Shown: piece after piece, positions 54,801-64,000 of the stretch
How positions within the stretch are numbered: position 1 is the stretch's first letter
Layout: each line of letters starts with the position of its first letter
From: AAA164-E04 sp964342825
GTDB taxonomy: Bacteria; Verrucomicrobiota; Verrucomicrobiia; Limisphaerales; AAA164-E04
Direction: 5' to 3'
Length of the DNA stretch: 64,000 nt
Assembly: GCA_964342825.1 (NCBI GenBank)
Contig: CAYFHO010000009.1
Coordinates: 45,026 to 109,025, forward strand
Made by a program: the position numbers and the translations under genes
Notes under the pieces: model-generated
What the model saw: only the letters and a program-made list of their open reading frames with translations
Database searches by the model: none
What the model was told of the DNA's origin: nothing

Positions 54801-57410
54801 ATGGTGCAGGTGCGTGTCATAGGAATGCTTGTTGTCTGGATGTTGGCTGCTTATTCCAGAGCCGACAATTTGGAAATCTACCTGGACCAGATTAAGCCTG
54901 TGTTTCAAGAAAGGTGTTACGCATGCCACGGAGTCTTAAAGCAAAAATCCGGACTGCGGCTGGATACAACTCAATTCATTTTGTCAGGTGGTCAAAATGG
55001 CGGAATAATTAATCTCAACGAACCGCACCGTTCCGAGCTCCTTCAAAGACTTACGACAACCGACCAGAATGAGCGCATGCCACCTGAAGGACAGCCTGTC
55101 GATACCGAAATCGTTGAAGCTATAAAATTATGGATAAAAGCAGGCGCCCCAGTTCCAGAAGAAGAATCCCCTGAAAGTGACCCGGCCAATCACTGGGCTT
55201 TTCAGGCACCTGTAAAACCTCAAATAACCCATCGTGCCCAACATCCTATTGATGGTTTACTGGCCGAGCACCATGCAAGTCATGACTTGAGACCTCAACC
55301 ACTGGCCAAGTCTCGGCTTTTGATGCGTCGATTATTTCTTGATCTGACTGGGCTCCCGCCATCTCCCGAGGATATCTCAAACTATCTGAAGAATCCCACT
55401 GATGTAGAATATTCGAAAATCGTCGATAACCTGCTTGCCTCACCCCACTACGCTGAAAGGTGGGGTCGTCATTGGATGGATGTTTGGCGATACAGCGACT
55501 GGTTTGGGCTTGGTGCCCAATTACGATATAGTCAGAAGCATATCTGGCATTGGCGTGATTGGATCCTGGATTCGTTGAACCAGGATAAGGGGTATGACCA
55601 GATGATCCTGGAAATGCTGGCCGCTGACGAGTTGTACCCACTTAATCAAGACAAACTTCGGGCAACAGGATTTCTTTCCAGGAATTATTTCTTATTTAAC
55701 AGGACAACTTGGCTGGATAAAACAATTGAACACACATCAAAGGCATTTCTTGGATTAACCATGCAGTGCAGCAAATGCCACGATCATAAATACGATCCCA
55801 TTTCAAATAAAGATTACTACCGTTTCAGGGCGATTTTTGAGCCTCACCAAATCCGTACTGATGCCTTGCCTGGGGAATCCAATCTCGAAAAAAATGGCAT
55901 CCCAAGAGCCTTTGACATGCACCCTGATGAACAGACCTACATTCACCTGCGGGGCAATGAAAAAGATTTGGATAAATCCGAAGTGATTACACCAGGACCA
56001 CCTCGTTTTCTGGGCAACATCCCTTTCGCTATCACTCCAATAAGTCTCCCTCCAGAAGCATACAATCCAAGTATTCGCGAGTATTTTAAGGACACTTTAA
56101 TCCGGGAGGCGGACGAGAAAATTCAAACACTAGAGCAAGCCCAGCAAGACCAGCAGATTCTGAAAGGTGAAACTGATTCCCTTGTATTGGAATTAAAAGC
56201 TGCCAAATTGCTACCAGCAGCAATTCGTACAAAATTCCATGCCACGCGGCTCAAAGCTGTTCATCCTCAGGCAGAAAAAATTACAGAGTTAGAACAACAA
56301 GCAGCAAAGGCCGAATTTGAATACGAGCATGCCAAACTAGACTGGCAAATCAGCAAGGGAGAATTTGAACTAGGAAAAGCAAAAGAATCTGAAAAGAACA
56401 AGCTCGAGAAAAAGTTGGAAGAGCTAAAGGCAGAAAAAATTGAGCTTAGAAGACTTCACGAAAAAAATCCGCTGGCATTTACTCCCTTGAGGGCTTCGGT
56501 CAAAGCATTGGAATCACCAGCTGAAACCAATGACGAAAGATATCGCCCTTATCCAGAGACAACTACAGGCAGACGTGCCGCTCTGGCTCATTGGATCACA
56601 CACCCCAAAAACCCGCTGACAGCGCGTGTTGCAGTCAATCATATGTGGATGCGACATTTTGGGAATCCGCTTGTGGAACCGGTCACGGATTTTGGCCTTC
56701 AAACCGACATACCCAAACTTCATCGCGTTCTGGATTTCCTCGCCGTCACATTCATCGAAAACGGTTGGCGTATGAAACCGATTCATCGCCTGATTGTCAC
56801 CAGCCAAGCTTATAAGAGATCCAGTTCCGAATTGAATGCTTATGGAAATAATCTGAAAACAGATCCCAACAACGAATTGTTATGGAGACAGAACTCAGTG
56901 CGCATGGAATCACAGATTCTGAGGGACAGCATCCTTCATTTAGCCAAGCAATTGAACTATCAAATGGGTGGTCCCACCATTCCGCCTGATCAAATCGATC
57001 AAGATTTTCGGCGCAGTCTTTACTTCACACACTCGAGGGACGATCAAAACAAATTCTTAAACGCCTTTGACGATGCATCCATTCTCGCTTGTTACAGACG
57101 AACAGAAAGCGTGATTCCCCAGCAGGCTCTCGCACTTGCAAACAGTAGATTATCTATGGATGCAGCGGTACGAATATCAAAAGTGTTGAATGCTTCCATT
57201 TCATCTAATGATTCGGATCATGAATCTTTTGTGAAGTTGGCTTTTGAATCCGTTTTAGGGTGGTCCCCATCGAAAGAAGAAATGGAAACCTGCCTGAAAC
57301 AACTGAAAACCTGGGAGAAGGATATGCAGGTGGATAAGCAGCCACTTTCTCCACGGGCCAGCCTCGTTCATGCGCTACTTAATCACAACGATTTCGCAAC
57401 CATTCGTTAA
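54801..57410 (+). CDS. Cytochrome-c-like / DUF1549 / DUF1553 protein with coiled-coil insert
   Basis: 869 residues. Signal peptide, then the cytochrome C-like domain with CYACH (residues 39-43) and RMPPEGQPVD, DUF1549 (about 145-345: LTGLPPSPED, AERWGRHWMDVWRYSDW, QCSKCHDHKYDPIS), and DUF1553 (about 595-860: NPLTARVAVNHMWMRHFGN). Between them is a strongly charged helical stretch (about 440-560: KLEKKLEELKAEKIELRRLH) that looks like a coiled coil. It sits two bases before a DUF1501 gene, so the two are certainly co-transcribed. Function unknown. Confidence 0.92.
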   Translation: MVQVRVIGMLVVWMLAAYSRADNLEIYLDQIKPVFQERCYACHGVLKQKSGLRLDTTQFILSGGQNGGIINLNEPHRSELLQRLTTTDQNERMPPEGQPVDTEIVEAIKLWIKAGAPVPEEESPESDPANHWAFQAPVKPQITHRAQHPIDGLLAEHHASHDLRPQPLAKSRLLMRRLFLDLTGLPPSPEDISNYLKNPTDVEYSKIVDNLLASPHYAERWGRHWMDVWRYSDWFGLGAQLRYSQKHIWHWRDWILDSLNQDKGYDQMILEMLAADELYPLNQDKLRATGFLSRNYFLFNRTTWLDKTIEHTSKAFLGLTMQCSKCHDHKYDPISNKDYYRFRAIFEPHQIRTDALPGESNLEKNGIPRAFDMHPDEQTYIHLRGNEKDLDKSEVITPGPPRFLGNIPFAITPISLPPEAYNPSIREYFKDTLIREADEKIQTLEQAQQDQQILKGETDSLVLELKAAKLLPAAIRTKFHATRLKAVHPQAEKITELEQQAAKAEFEYEHAKLDWQISKGEFELGKAKESEKNKLEKKLEELKAEKIELRRLHEKNPLAFTPLRASVKALESPAETNDERYRPYPETTTGRRAALAHWITHPKNPLTARVAVNHMWMRHFGNPLVEPVTDFGLQTDIPKLHRVLDFLAVTFIENGWRMKPIHRLIVTSQAYKRSSSELNAYGNNLKTDPNNELLWRQNSVRMESQILRDSILHLAKQLNYQMGGPTIPPDQIDQDFRRSLYFTHSRDDQNKFLNAFDDASILACYRRTESVIPQQALALANSRLSMDAAVRISKVLNASISSNDSDHESFVKLAFESVLGWSPSKEEMETCLKQLKTWEKDMQVDKQPLSPRASLVHALLNHNDFATIR

Positions 57411-57412
57411 CC

Positions 57413-58876
57413 ATGTCTCACAACAATGACCAAACTGGAGATCTGATCAAAACCCAATTCCTGAATCGACGTGCATTTTTGAGTCGTACGGCCTTGGGTT
57501 TTGGGAGTATCGCATTGCAGTCACTTTTGCACCAGGAAGCTGCTGCCGTACCAGGTCCTGGGTTTGGGTTGCCGCATCATGCAGCTAAAGCGAAGAATGT
57601 GATCTGGTTATTCATGCGCGGAGGAGTGAGTCACATGGAGAGCTTTGATCCAAAGCCTGCTTTGAATCAATATGCCGGAAAAAGCATCGGGGAAACACCA
57701 TTCAGCGGCGTTCAGTCACCGGATCTTCTCAAAAAGGTCAGAGTCGTGGTGATCAATGATGCAAATGGTCAACAGAGGAATAAGATATATCCGTTGCAAA
57801 CAAAGTTTCAATCATACGGGCAAAGCGGGATGCAGGTAAGTGACTGGTTCCCGCATATAGGATCCTGTGCCGACGATATATCCGTCATTCGCTCCATGTG
57901 GACGACAGATGACAATCATGGAGCCCAGGTGCAATTTCACTCAGGCCGACACATGCTTGATGGTCGATTTCCAACCATTGGAGCATGGGTGACATATGGA
58001 TTGGGCTCTCTCAATGAAAACCTGCCCCAATTTGTTACCATGGGGCCTCGTTTTTTCGATAAACGAGATGGTCATTATTTGGGACCTGCCTATGATGCCG
58101 TCCCCCTGAAAATTGATCCGAAAGAACCGCTTGATTTCGCCAAACCGGAACGCCCTATTTCAGCCAGCAGGCAAAGATCGACGTTTAACCTTGTTCACCG
58201 GCTGAATCTCATGCGTTCCAAAATTTACCCAGACGATGAGAAATTAGCGGCACGGATTCAGTCCTATGAGCTTGCATACCGCATGCAATCTTCAGTTCCG
58301 AACTTGTTGGATTTTGCTCAAGAACCCGAACATATCAAAAAAATGTACGGAATGAATCATGATGTCACCATGCCATTTGGCAGACAGTTATTGGCGGCTA
58401 GACGAATGGTTGAAAAGGGAGTTCGTTTCATTCAGATTATGCATGGGGACGGAGCGGCAGGGGCATGGGATGCACATAGCGGTTTAAAGAAAAACCATGA
58501 AAAGCTCTCCGCTCAAGTTGATAAACCTGTCGCCGGATTGTTGAAGGATTTAAAGCAACGCGGTCTTTTGGATGAAACGATCGTTGTTTTTGCCACTGAA
58601 TTTGGAAGAACCCCCGGCTCCCAAAGTCAGGACGGTCGCGATCACCATCCTTATGGATTTTCAATTTGGATGGCTGGTGGCGGTATACGAGGCGGGATGA
58701 CGCATGGGGCGACCGATGAGTTGGGGTTCCACGCCATTGAAAGCCCACATTATGTGACCGATGTCCATGCCACTATACTGCACCAGCTTGGTCTCAATCC
58801 TCACCATATGGAAGTCGCCGGACATAAGCGGCTGGAACAAGATTTCGGGCATGTGATCAAGGATATTCTTACATAG
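57413..58876 (+). CDS. DUF1501 Tat-exported protein
   Basis: 487 residues. Twin-arginine signal (FLNRRAFLSRTALGFGSIAL, Arg19-Arg20). The sulfatase-like fold has VIWLFMRGGVSHMESFDPKP, WFPHIGSCADDISVIRSMWT, IGAWVTYGLGSLN, FIQIMHGDGAAGAWDAHSG, VVFATEFGRTPG, GRDHHPYGFS and DVHATILHQLGL. No formylglycine Cys. It is the second DUF1501 in the window and shares the layout of the first. It lies two bases after the DUF1553 gene and 12 bases before pabB. Confidence 0.93.
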   Translation: MSHNNDQTGDLIKTQFLNRRAFLSRTALGFGSIALQSLLHQEAAAVPGPGFGLPHHAAKAKNVIWLFMRGGVSHMESFDPKPALNQYAGKSIGETPFSGVQSPDLLKKVRVVVINDANGQQRNKIYPLQTKFQSYGQSGMQVSDWFPHIGSCADDISVIRSMWTTDDNHGAQVQFHSGRHMLDGRFPTIGAWVTYGLGSLNENLPQFVTMGPRFFDKRDGHYLGPAYDAVPLKIDPKEPLDFAKPERPISASRQRSTFNLVHRLNLMRSKIYPDDEKLAARIQSYELAYRMQSSVPNLLDFAQEPEHIKKMYGMNHDVTMPFGRQLLAARRMVEKGVRFIQIMHGDGAAGAWDAHSGLKKNHEKLSAQVDKPVAGLLKDLKQRGLLDETIVVFATEFGRTPGSQSQDGRDHHPYGFSIWMAGGGIRGGMTHGATDELGFHAIESPHYVTDVHATILHQLGLNPHHMEVAGHKRLEQDFGHVIKDILT

Positions 58877-58888
58877 TTGATCCATCAG

Positions 58889-60358
58889 ATGAGAAGTCGG
58901 ATAGAGCAGATTTACCATTCAGTCCCAGTCGAAAACTTTCTTTCGACTGTAGGGCAACAACCTGACGTTATACTTTTGCATTCCTCTCTAGATGGGCATC
59001 CAGATTCTCGTTTTACCTTTTTTGCAGCTAATCCGATGGTCACATTAAGGGCATTCGGTGCAGACTGCCACCTACATTATCCCTCCAGCGGAAAGCACTA
59101 TACTGTCTATGGCAATCCCTGGTCCGTGCTGGCTCAAATGATGAATCCATTTGAAGTCCTCGAAGAATTGGATTCCCCCTTTCCTCTTGGCGGGTGCTTT
59201 GGTTTTTGGGGGTATGATTTAAAACATTTTGTGGAGCCCAGACTCGAGAGAAAAGCGATTCGAAAGAGCACGCTTCCTGACGCATATGTGGGACTTTACT
59301 CAAGTTTGCTTGCGATTGATCACAAGGATAACAAAACCTGGATCGTCGCAACCGGTTTCAATCCTGATGGGACCTGGTCCAATTTAGAAGCAGACGGACA
59401 ACTGAACCAGTGGAGGCGTATCATTGAAAAAAGCAGTCAGTTGACCTTGCTTGAAATGCCACTCATAACCCCTCAGTCTTCCCATAACTGGCTGGGACAA
59501 CCCTCAAAAAGTCAATACATTCAGTCCGTCCAAAAGGCACAAAAATTCATCGGCCAAGGTGATATCTACCAAGTCAATCTCGCCCGGGAATTGGTGACAA
59601 GAATCTCGGAATCTCCGACAACGGTATATCGCAAGTTGCAGCATAGATCCCCTGCTCCATTTTCCGGATTCATTAATGAAGGCAGTTTTCAAATCCATAG
59701 CGCATCACCCGAATCATTTCTGAAAATGGATGGACAGCAAATCCAAACACGCCCTATCAAGGGGACCAGGCCTCGGAGTCATGATGCACAAACAGATGCC
59801 CAACTGGCTTACGAATTGCAATCGAGCGAAAAGGAGCGTGCCGAATTACTCATGATCACCGATCTACTGCGCAATGATCTGGGACGCGTTTGTGAATTTG
59901 GGAGTATTACAGTACCGGATCTGATGAAGTTGGAGCGTTATCCTCAGGTCCACCATCTTGTTTCCACCATTGAAGGCAGGCTCAGAAAGGATTGTTCTCA
60001 TTTGGAAGCACTTTCGAGTTGTTTTCCAGGTGGCAGCATCACTGGAGCCCCAAAGATCAGAGCCATGGAAATCATAGAAAATCTGGAGCCAAAAACTCGT
60101 GGACCTTATACAGGCACCATGGGTTATTTGGGATTTAATAAAACCAGCCGTTTAAACATCATCATCAGAACCGCAATTCAACAAGGAACTCATTTATCGC
60201 TGCATGTAGGAGCAGGCATTGTGGCCGACTCAGATCCCGAAGCAGAGTTTCAAGAAACCGAAGATAAGGCCGCAGGCTTTTTAACCGCATTTGCCCACAC
60301 CAATTCACAAGGTTCGGATGAGTTGCTACCCTATCAAGAAATTTCAGTAAAAAACTAA
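58889..60358 (+). CDS. pabB: PabB, aminodeoxychorismate synthase component I
   Basis: 489 residues; converts chorismate and ammonia to 4-amino-4-deoxychorismate for folate. The chorismate-binding domain has IGQGDIYQVNLARE, RPIKGTRPR (the PIKGT lysine typical of PabB, where TrpE has PIAGT), ERAELLMITDLLRNDLGRVC, and PGGSITGAPKIRAME. The N-terminal part is the shared TrpE/PabB regulatory-like domain. I start at the ATG at 58889; TTG 58877 is also in frame. The amidotransferase PabA is not in the window. It is followed by pabC. Confidence 0.94.
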   Translation: MRSRIEQIYHSVPVENFLSTVGQQPDVILLHSSLDGHPDSRFTFFAANPMVTLRAFGADCHLHYPSSGKHYTVYGNPWSVLAQMMNPFEVLEELDSPFPLGGCFGFWGYDLKHFVEPRLERKAIRKSTLPDAYVGLYSSLLAIDHKDNKTWIVATGFNPDGTWSNLEADGQLNQWRRIIEKSSQLTLLEMPLITPQSSHNWLGQPSKSQYIQSVQKAQKFIGQGDIYQVNLARELVTRISESPTTVYRKLQHRSPAPFSGFINEGSFQIHSASPESFLKMDGQQIQTRPIKGTRPRSHDAQTDAQLAYELQSSEKERAELLMITDLLRNDLGRVCEFGSITVPDLMKLERYPQVHHLVSTIEGRLRKDCSHLEALSSCFPGGSITGAPKIRAMEIIENLEPKTRGPYTGTMGYLGFNKTSRLNIIIRTAIQQGTHLSLHVGAGIVADSDPEAEFQETEDKAAGFLTAFAHTNSQGSDELLPYQEISVKN

Positions 60359-60394
60359 AAGGGTATCTATTGTAAATTGCTATCCAGGGACTTT

Positions 60395-61267
60395 ATGCAG
60401 GATAACTACAAATGGTGTTGGATGAATGGTGAAATCCTCGAATCAGCTCATGCAAAGGTATCTGTTTTTGATCGGGGTTTCCTTTACGGTGATGGTTTGT
60501 TTGAAACCATTCGGATTCATAACGGGGGCATTTTCCAGTGGCAACGTCACTGGGCCCGCCTCATCAAAGGCTGTTCAGCTTTGGGGATACAATCACCCTG
60601 CAGTGAGGATGATTTTCATAAGGTCATCGGACAATTGATCACAAAAAATCAAATAACCAAGTGCATGGCTCGTATTCATTTGTCACGCGGAGCTGGCCCC
60701 AGAGGATATCTCCCTCCCAAGAACGCCAAGATTACAGCACTGATCACATTGCATCCAGCCCCAGAACTCTCCCCAAATACACCCCGCTCCTGGAACTTAA
60801 TTGTCTCCAAGATGCGGACGCCTTCCTTCGCAAGCAGCTCACAATGGAAGACGACAAACAAATTATTTCAAACATTGATCAAGCAGGAAGCAAATACTGC
60901 AGGTGCAGATGATGCCATCATCTTGAACGAAAATGATCACATTACCGAACTGAGTTCAGGCAATCTTTTTTTGACCCATCAAGGCGTTATCCTGACTCCT
61001 CCAGTGGATACTGGAATTTTACCAGGAACCACCCGGGAGTTAATTTTGGAGTTGGCAATGCAGTTAGGCTTAGATTGCCGGGAATCTTATTGTGATCTGT
61101 CAACTTTAAGAGAAGCGTCTTCGGCTTTTGCATCTTTATCAACACTCGGACTCGTTCATATTCAATCTATCGAAGGAAGAGAGTTGAATCTACAGCCAGA
61201 GGAGCGTCAACTCTACCAAGAGTATTTGAAACGATTAGACCAAATTTCGCCACTGTCATACGAATAA
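60395..61267 (+). CDS. pabC: PabC-like 4-amino-4-deoxychorismate lyase (class IV aminotransferase fold)
   Basis: 290 residues from the ATG at 60395, with CAGGGA upstream as ribosome-binding site. It splits 4-amino-4-deoxychorismate to p-aminobenzoate and pyruvate. VSVFDRGFLYGDGLFETIR, the PLP lysine in WKTTNKLFQTLI, and ITELSSGNLF...GILPGTTRELILE are class IV motifs. Branched-chain or D-amino-acid aminotransferases share them, but position right after pabB makes PabC the best call. Eight bases before a sulfatase gene. Confidence 0.9.
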   Translation: MQDNYKWCWMNGEILESAHAKVSVFDRGFLYGDGLFETIRIHNGGIFQWQRHWARLIKGCSALGIQSPCSEDDFHKVIGQLITKNQITKCMARIHLSRGAGPRGYLPPKNAKITALITLHPAPELSPNTPRSWNLIVSKMRTPSFASSSQWKTTNKLFQTLIKQEANTAGADDAIILNENDHITELSSGNLFLTHQGVILTPPVDTGILPGTTRELILELAMQLGLDCRESYCDLSTLREASSAFASLSTLGLVHIQSIEGRELNLQPEERQLYQEYLKRLDQISPLSYE

Positions 61268-61275
61268 ATATCATC

Positions 61276-62676
61276 ATGAAAAACAAGATATTGTTCATCC
61301 TCCTTTTTTTGAATTTTTCGGGAATCTTGAATGCAGAAAAACCCAACATCATTCTTGTCTTTATTGACGATATGGGCTGGGGAGATTTTTCTTGTTTCGG
61401 AAATCAGGCAGCTTCCACACCCCATGTGGACGGGTTAGCAAAAGAAGGCATTCGGTTTGAACAATTCTATGTCAATTCCCCCATTTGTTCCCCTTCTCGA
61501 ACGGCAATTTCGACAGGTCAATACCCCCAACGTTGGAAGATAACTTCTTATCTTGCTCACCGTAAAATGAACACCGAACGCGGAATGGCACAATGGCTGG
61601 ATCCAACAGCACCCATGCTTGCGCGATCACTCAAACAAGCAGGATACGCAACCGGGCATTTTGGAAAATGGCATATGGGCGGACAACGTGATGTGAATGA
61701 CGCGCCTTACATTTCAGAATACGGATTTGATGCTTCGCTCACCAATTTTGAAGGTATGGGTCCTAAATTGCTTCCACTCACTCTGAAACCTGGACAAGAA
61801 AAACCGGGGCGTATTTGGGATAAAGCAGAAATTCTTGGTGAAGGTTTTCGATGGATGTTGCGCTCAAAAATTACGAGTGGTTTTGTTGAGGAAGCCATTT
61901 CGTTTATTGAGAACGCTTCAAGAGACAATAAACCTTTCTATGTCAACCTATGGCCTGACGATGTGCATTCACCTTTCTGGCCTCCCGTTGAAAAATGGGG
62001 AAATGGAAAAAGGGAACTTTACTTGTCAGTGCTTCAGGAAATGGATCGTCAACTTGGACGCCTTTTCGATCACATCAAATCCAATCCCAAGCTTAGAAAC
62101 AACACCCTTATCCTGGTTTGTTCGGATAATGGACCGGAAAAAGGAGCCGGAGTAGCTGGACCTTTCAAGGGTTTTAAGACACAACTTTACGAAGGTGGCA
62201 TTCGATCCTCCCTGGTGGCTTGGGGACCGGGGGTCATCCTGAAAACAAATACTGTGAATCGTCAATCGGTCTTCTCCGCCATTGATTTGGTCCCTACATT
62301 GCTGGATCTCGCTAATGCTCAGCACCCGGAAAACGTTGTTTTTGATGGGGAATCTCTGCCTGATGTTTTAACAGGAAAATCAAATGACTCTAGAAAGAAA
62401 CCCATTTTCTTCAGACGCCCTCCTGATCGAAATTCATTCTATGGAGCTAAGAATCTTCCAGATTTGGCAATGAGATCTGATCAATGGAAATTTCTCTGTG
62501 AATACGACGGCAGTAGTCCGGAACTTTACAACATGAAAACTGATAGAGCCGAAACTATGAATCTCGCATCGGACCATCCAGAGATCGTTGAGGATTTGAA
62601 ATCCCAGCTTCTATCCTGGCACCGCTCAATGCCCGCCGGACAACGGTTGAACAGTATCCTTTTAAAAACGTTTTGA
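61276..62676 (+). CDS. Exported sulfatase (formylglycine type)
   Basis: 466 residues with a signal peptide (KNKILFILLFLNFSGILNA). Metal site ILVFIDDMGWGDFSCFG, activation motif CSPSR at about residues 71-75, GHFGKWHMGG, DVHSPFW and VCSDNGPEKG are intact. S1 family, similar in size to enzymes acting on sulfated polysaccharides; substrate unknown. Eight bases after pabC, so it shares a transcript with the DUF1553-DUF1501-pabBC run. Confidence 0.94.
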   Translation: MKNKILFILLFLNFSGILNAEKPNIILVFIDDMGWGDFSCFGNQAASTPHVDGLAKEGIRFEQFYVNSPICSPSRTAISTGQYPQRWKITSYLAHRKMNTERGMAQWLDPTAPMLARSLKQAGYATGHFGKWHMGGQRDVNDAPYISEYGFDASLTNFEGMGPKLLPLTLKPGQEKPGRIWDKAEILGEGFRWMLRSKITSGFVEEAISFIENASRDNKPFYVNLWPDDVHSPFWPPVEKWGNGKRELYLSVLQEMDRQLGRLFDHIKSNPKLRNNTLILVCSDNGPEKGAGVAGPFKGFKTQLYEGGIRSSLVAWGPGVILKTNTVNRQSVFSAIDLVPTLLDLANAQHPENVVFDGESLPDVLTGKSNDSRKKPIFFRRPPDRNSFYGAKNLPDLAMRSDQWKFLCEYDGSSPELYNMKTDRAETMNLASDHPEIVEDLKSQLLSWHRSMPAGQRLNSILLKTF

Positions 62677-62703
62677 AGTAGATAATTGCCAGTGGTAAGG
62701 GAA

Positions 62704-64000
62704 TCAAACGGACTCATTCGATGGAATTTGTCTACGCATGGTCAGCATGAGTAGGCCTGAAGCAATCAAGGAACCAGCCAAATAGATCCATCCAACTGTA
62801 AAAGTACCCGTGAGAGTTTTAAGGTAACCTGTGATATATGGCCCAACAAACCCTCCGATATTCCCAAAAGAATTGATCATGCCGATGGCCCCGGCTGCAG
62901 CTGGTCCAGAAAGGAAACTTGTGGGATAAGACCACCAGACACCAAAAGGTGCGTAAATCCCGATAGCAGCAAGACAGAGAAAAAAGAACGCCAATAAGGG
63001 ATGATCCGACATGGTTCCAAACAACAATCCCGCCGCTGCCATGAATGTACCAATAGCTCCATGCCAGCGTTTTTCTCCTGTTATCGAAGACCGGTGACCT
63101 ATCCAAAGCATAAATCCAAGGGAAAGAGTCATTGGAATCACTATCATCCATCCCACAGCCAGATTAGACCAATTGGATGTGGATTTTAAAACCGTCGGCA
63201 TCCAGTAACCAAATCCCCAAAATCCGGTAATCCAAAGAAAGTAAGTCAGGCAAAGTTTGAGAACTTCCCTATCAGTCAATGCCTGCCAAATAGTATAATC
63301 TTTTACATTTTTCTTTCGTTTATTTTCAGCTTCAAACTGCCCAATCAGCCATTGTTTTTCATCGTCCTTGAGCCACGAAGCCTCTGTTGGCGTGTCGGCC
63401 ATCCAACGAACCAAAATAAAAGCAAATACGATGGCAGGAATGGCTTCAATTATGAACAATCCTTGCCAGCCCTTCATCCCCATGAAATCCAAACCAAGCA
63501 CCCATCCCGCCAGAGGTGCACCTATGATGCTGGACAACTGCAGGGAGGTCAGCATGAGAGCAATGGCTCGAGGGCGGTCTTCGGGAACAAACCACCTCGG
63601 GATACAAGATGCATACAAAACCGGATAAAGACTGGCCTCGGCTGCCCCCAACAGAAACCTGAGCAAATAGAATTCCCACACTTGAGTCATGAAAGCCATT
63701 AAACCTGATACAACACCCCAGGTAATCATGATCCTTGCCAACCACCATTTTGGGCTAAATTTTTCAGCAATCAAAGCACCGGGAATTTCGAATAAAACGT
63801 ATCCGGCAAAAAAGATTCCTGCACCTAATCCAAACACAGCATCCGAAAAACCCAGATCTTCATTCATGGTCAGGGCTGCATAACTCAGATTGATCCGATC
63901 AAGGTAGGCAATGACCGAAGTAATGAATAAAGGAAGGATAATATTACGATAAGCCTTTCGCCTGGCGCGATTGGCTACATCAGATGATTCTATGGTTTGG
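62704..64000 (-). CDS. MFS transporter, ACS (anion:cation symporter) family, 5' end outside window
   Basis: The frame is open to the right edge: upstream of an internal ATG (63867) it continues as LPLFITSVIAYLDRINLSYA with no start codon, so the first residues lie beyond 64000. The visible 432 residues give about 11-12 membrane segments, with YLDRINLSYAALTM, GYVLFEIPGALIAEKF, RFLLGAAEASLYP and GFWGFGYWMPTVL typical of ACS-family importers of hexuronates, galactonate or other organic anions. Next to a sulfatase, uptake of sugar acids from sulfated polysaccharides is plausible. Confidence 0.92.
   Translation of the reverse strand, partial: QTIESSDVANRARRKAYRNIILPLFITSVIAYLDRINLSYAALTMNEDLGFSDAVFGLGAGIFFAGYVLFEIPGALIAEKFSPKWWLARIMITWGVVSGLMAFMTQVWEFYLLRFLLGAAEASLYPVLYASCIPRWFVPEDRPRAIALMLTSLQLSSIIGAPLAGWVLGLDFMGMKGWQGLFIIEAIPAIVFAFILVRWMADTPTEASWLKDDEKQWLIGQFEAENKRKKNVKDYTIWQALTDREVLKLCLTYFLWITGFWGFGYWMPTVLKSTSNWSNLAVGWMIVIPMTLSLGFMLWIGHRSSITGEKRWHGAIGTFMAAAGLLFGTMSDHPLLAFFFLCLAAIGIYAPFGVWWSYPTSFLSGPAAAGAIGMINSFGNIGGFVGPYITGYLKTLTGTFTVGWIYLAGSLIASGLLMLTMRRQIPSNESV

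Noticed and set aside
1..64000. CRISPR arrays, insertion sequences, prophage or integron elements
   Set aside because: No direct repeat arrays, transposase, integrase or phage structural genes were seen; gene content and spacing are those of ordinary chromosome.

Overview
The window reads as ordinary chromosome from a Gram-negative member of the PVC superphylum, most likely Verrucomicrobiota (inference). The supporting gene content is: two cytochrome-c-like/DUF1549/DUF1553 proteins, each followed by a Tat-signal DUF1501 protein; two formylglycine sulfatases; a prepilin-like protein of the type these phyla carry in many copies; LpxD (lipid A); DapL (the aminotransferase route to lysine and peptidoglycan); and a stand-alone 4-mercaptohistidine (ovothiol) methyltransferase. 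I see no rRNA or tRNA gene, insertion sequence, prophage, CRISPR array or replication origin. Intergenic gaps are all shorter than 300 bases.

Layout. 1-7.8 kb (minus strand except one gene): folD, an exported SH3 protein, a frameshifted GH43-like glycosidase, the ovothiol methyltransferase (plus), and grpE-dnaJ-rsmE. 8-16 kb: a WalJ-like hydrolase, an oxidoreductase and a TIM-barrel sugar isomerase/epimerase, a VapBC-like pair, the head-to-head pair rnhC/mutY, a double-domain universal stress protein and a second Gfo/Idh/MocA oxidoreductase. 16-22 kb (plus): panD, lpxD, a WbuC-like cupin, a LURP-one-related protein, an overlapping trio of NusG paralogue, NUDIX hydrolase and tadA, and a small cluster of two tiny membrane proteins plus a CIA30-domain protein closed by a strong terminator. 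22-33 kb: a CBM48 mini-protein, three PLP aminotransferases (one is dapL), an alpha/beta hydrolase, dinB, a phosphoesterase-LamG protein and a large exported esterase-like protein.

33-44.7 kb: selD, a sulfatase, a prepilin-like protein, two exported proteins separated by a terminator, folE2, and the first DUF1553/DUF1501 pair. 44.7-54.7 kb: a TRIC-like channel, a ribose-type sugar ABC importer (binding lipoprotein, double ATPase, permease) with an SDR dehydrogenase nearby, a Yip1-like membrane protein, a kinase-MurQ fusion and a purple-acid-phosphatase-like protein. 54.8-64 kb: the second DUF1553/DUF1501 pair running directly into pabB-pabC and a sulfatase, then an MFS transporter cut by the right edge. 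Together the accessory genes describe a polysaccharide degrader (sulfatases, GH43, esterase, sugar importers) that also recycles cell-wall amino sugars.

The most notable hidden feature is selD. A conventional reading starts it at an internal GTG without its catalytic loop. Reading through one in-frame TGA (34009-34007, minus strand) to an ATG at 34069 restores a full-length selenophosphate synthetase with selenocysteine exactly at the catalytic position, and a plausible hairpin follows the UGA. This implies a working selenocysteine system elsewhere in the genome. Other points of interest are the BadF-kinase/MurQ fusion, the single-base lesion in the GH43 gene, the degenerate PIN toxin, and the interchangeable central domain between the two DUF1553 proteins.
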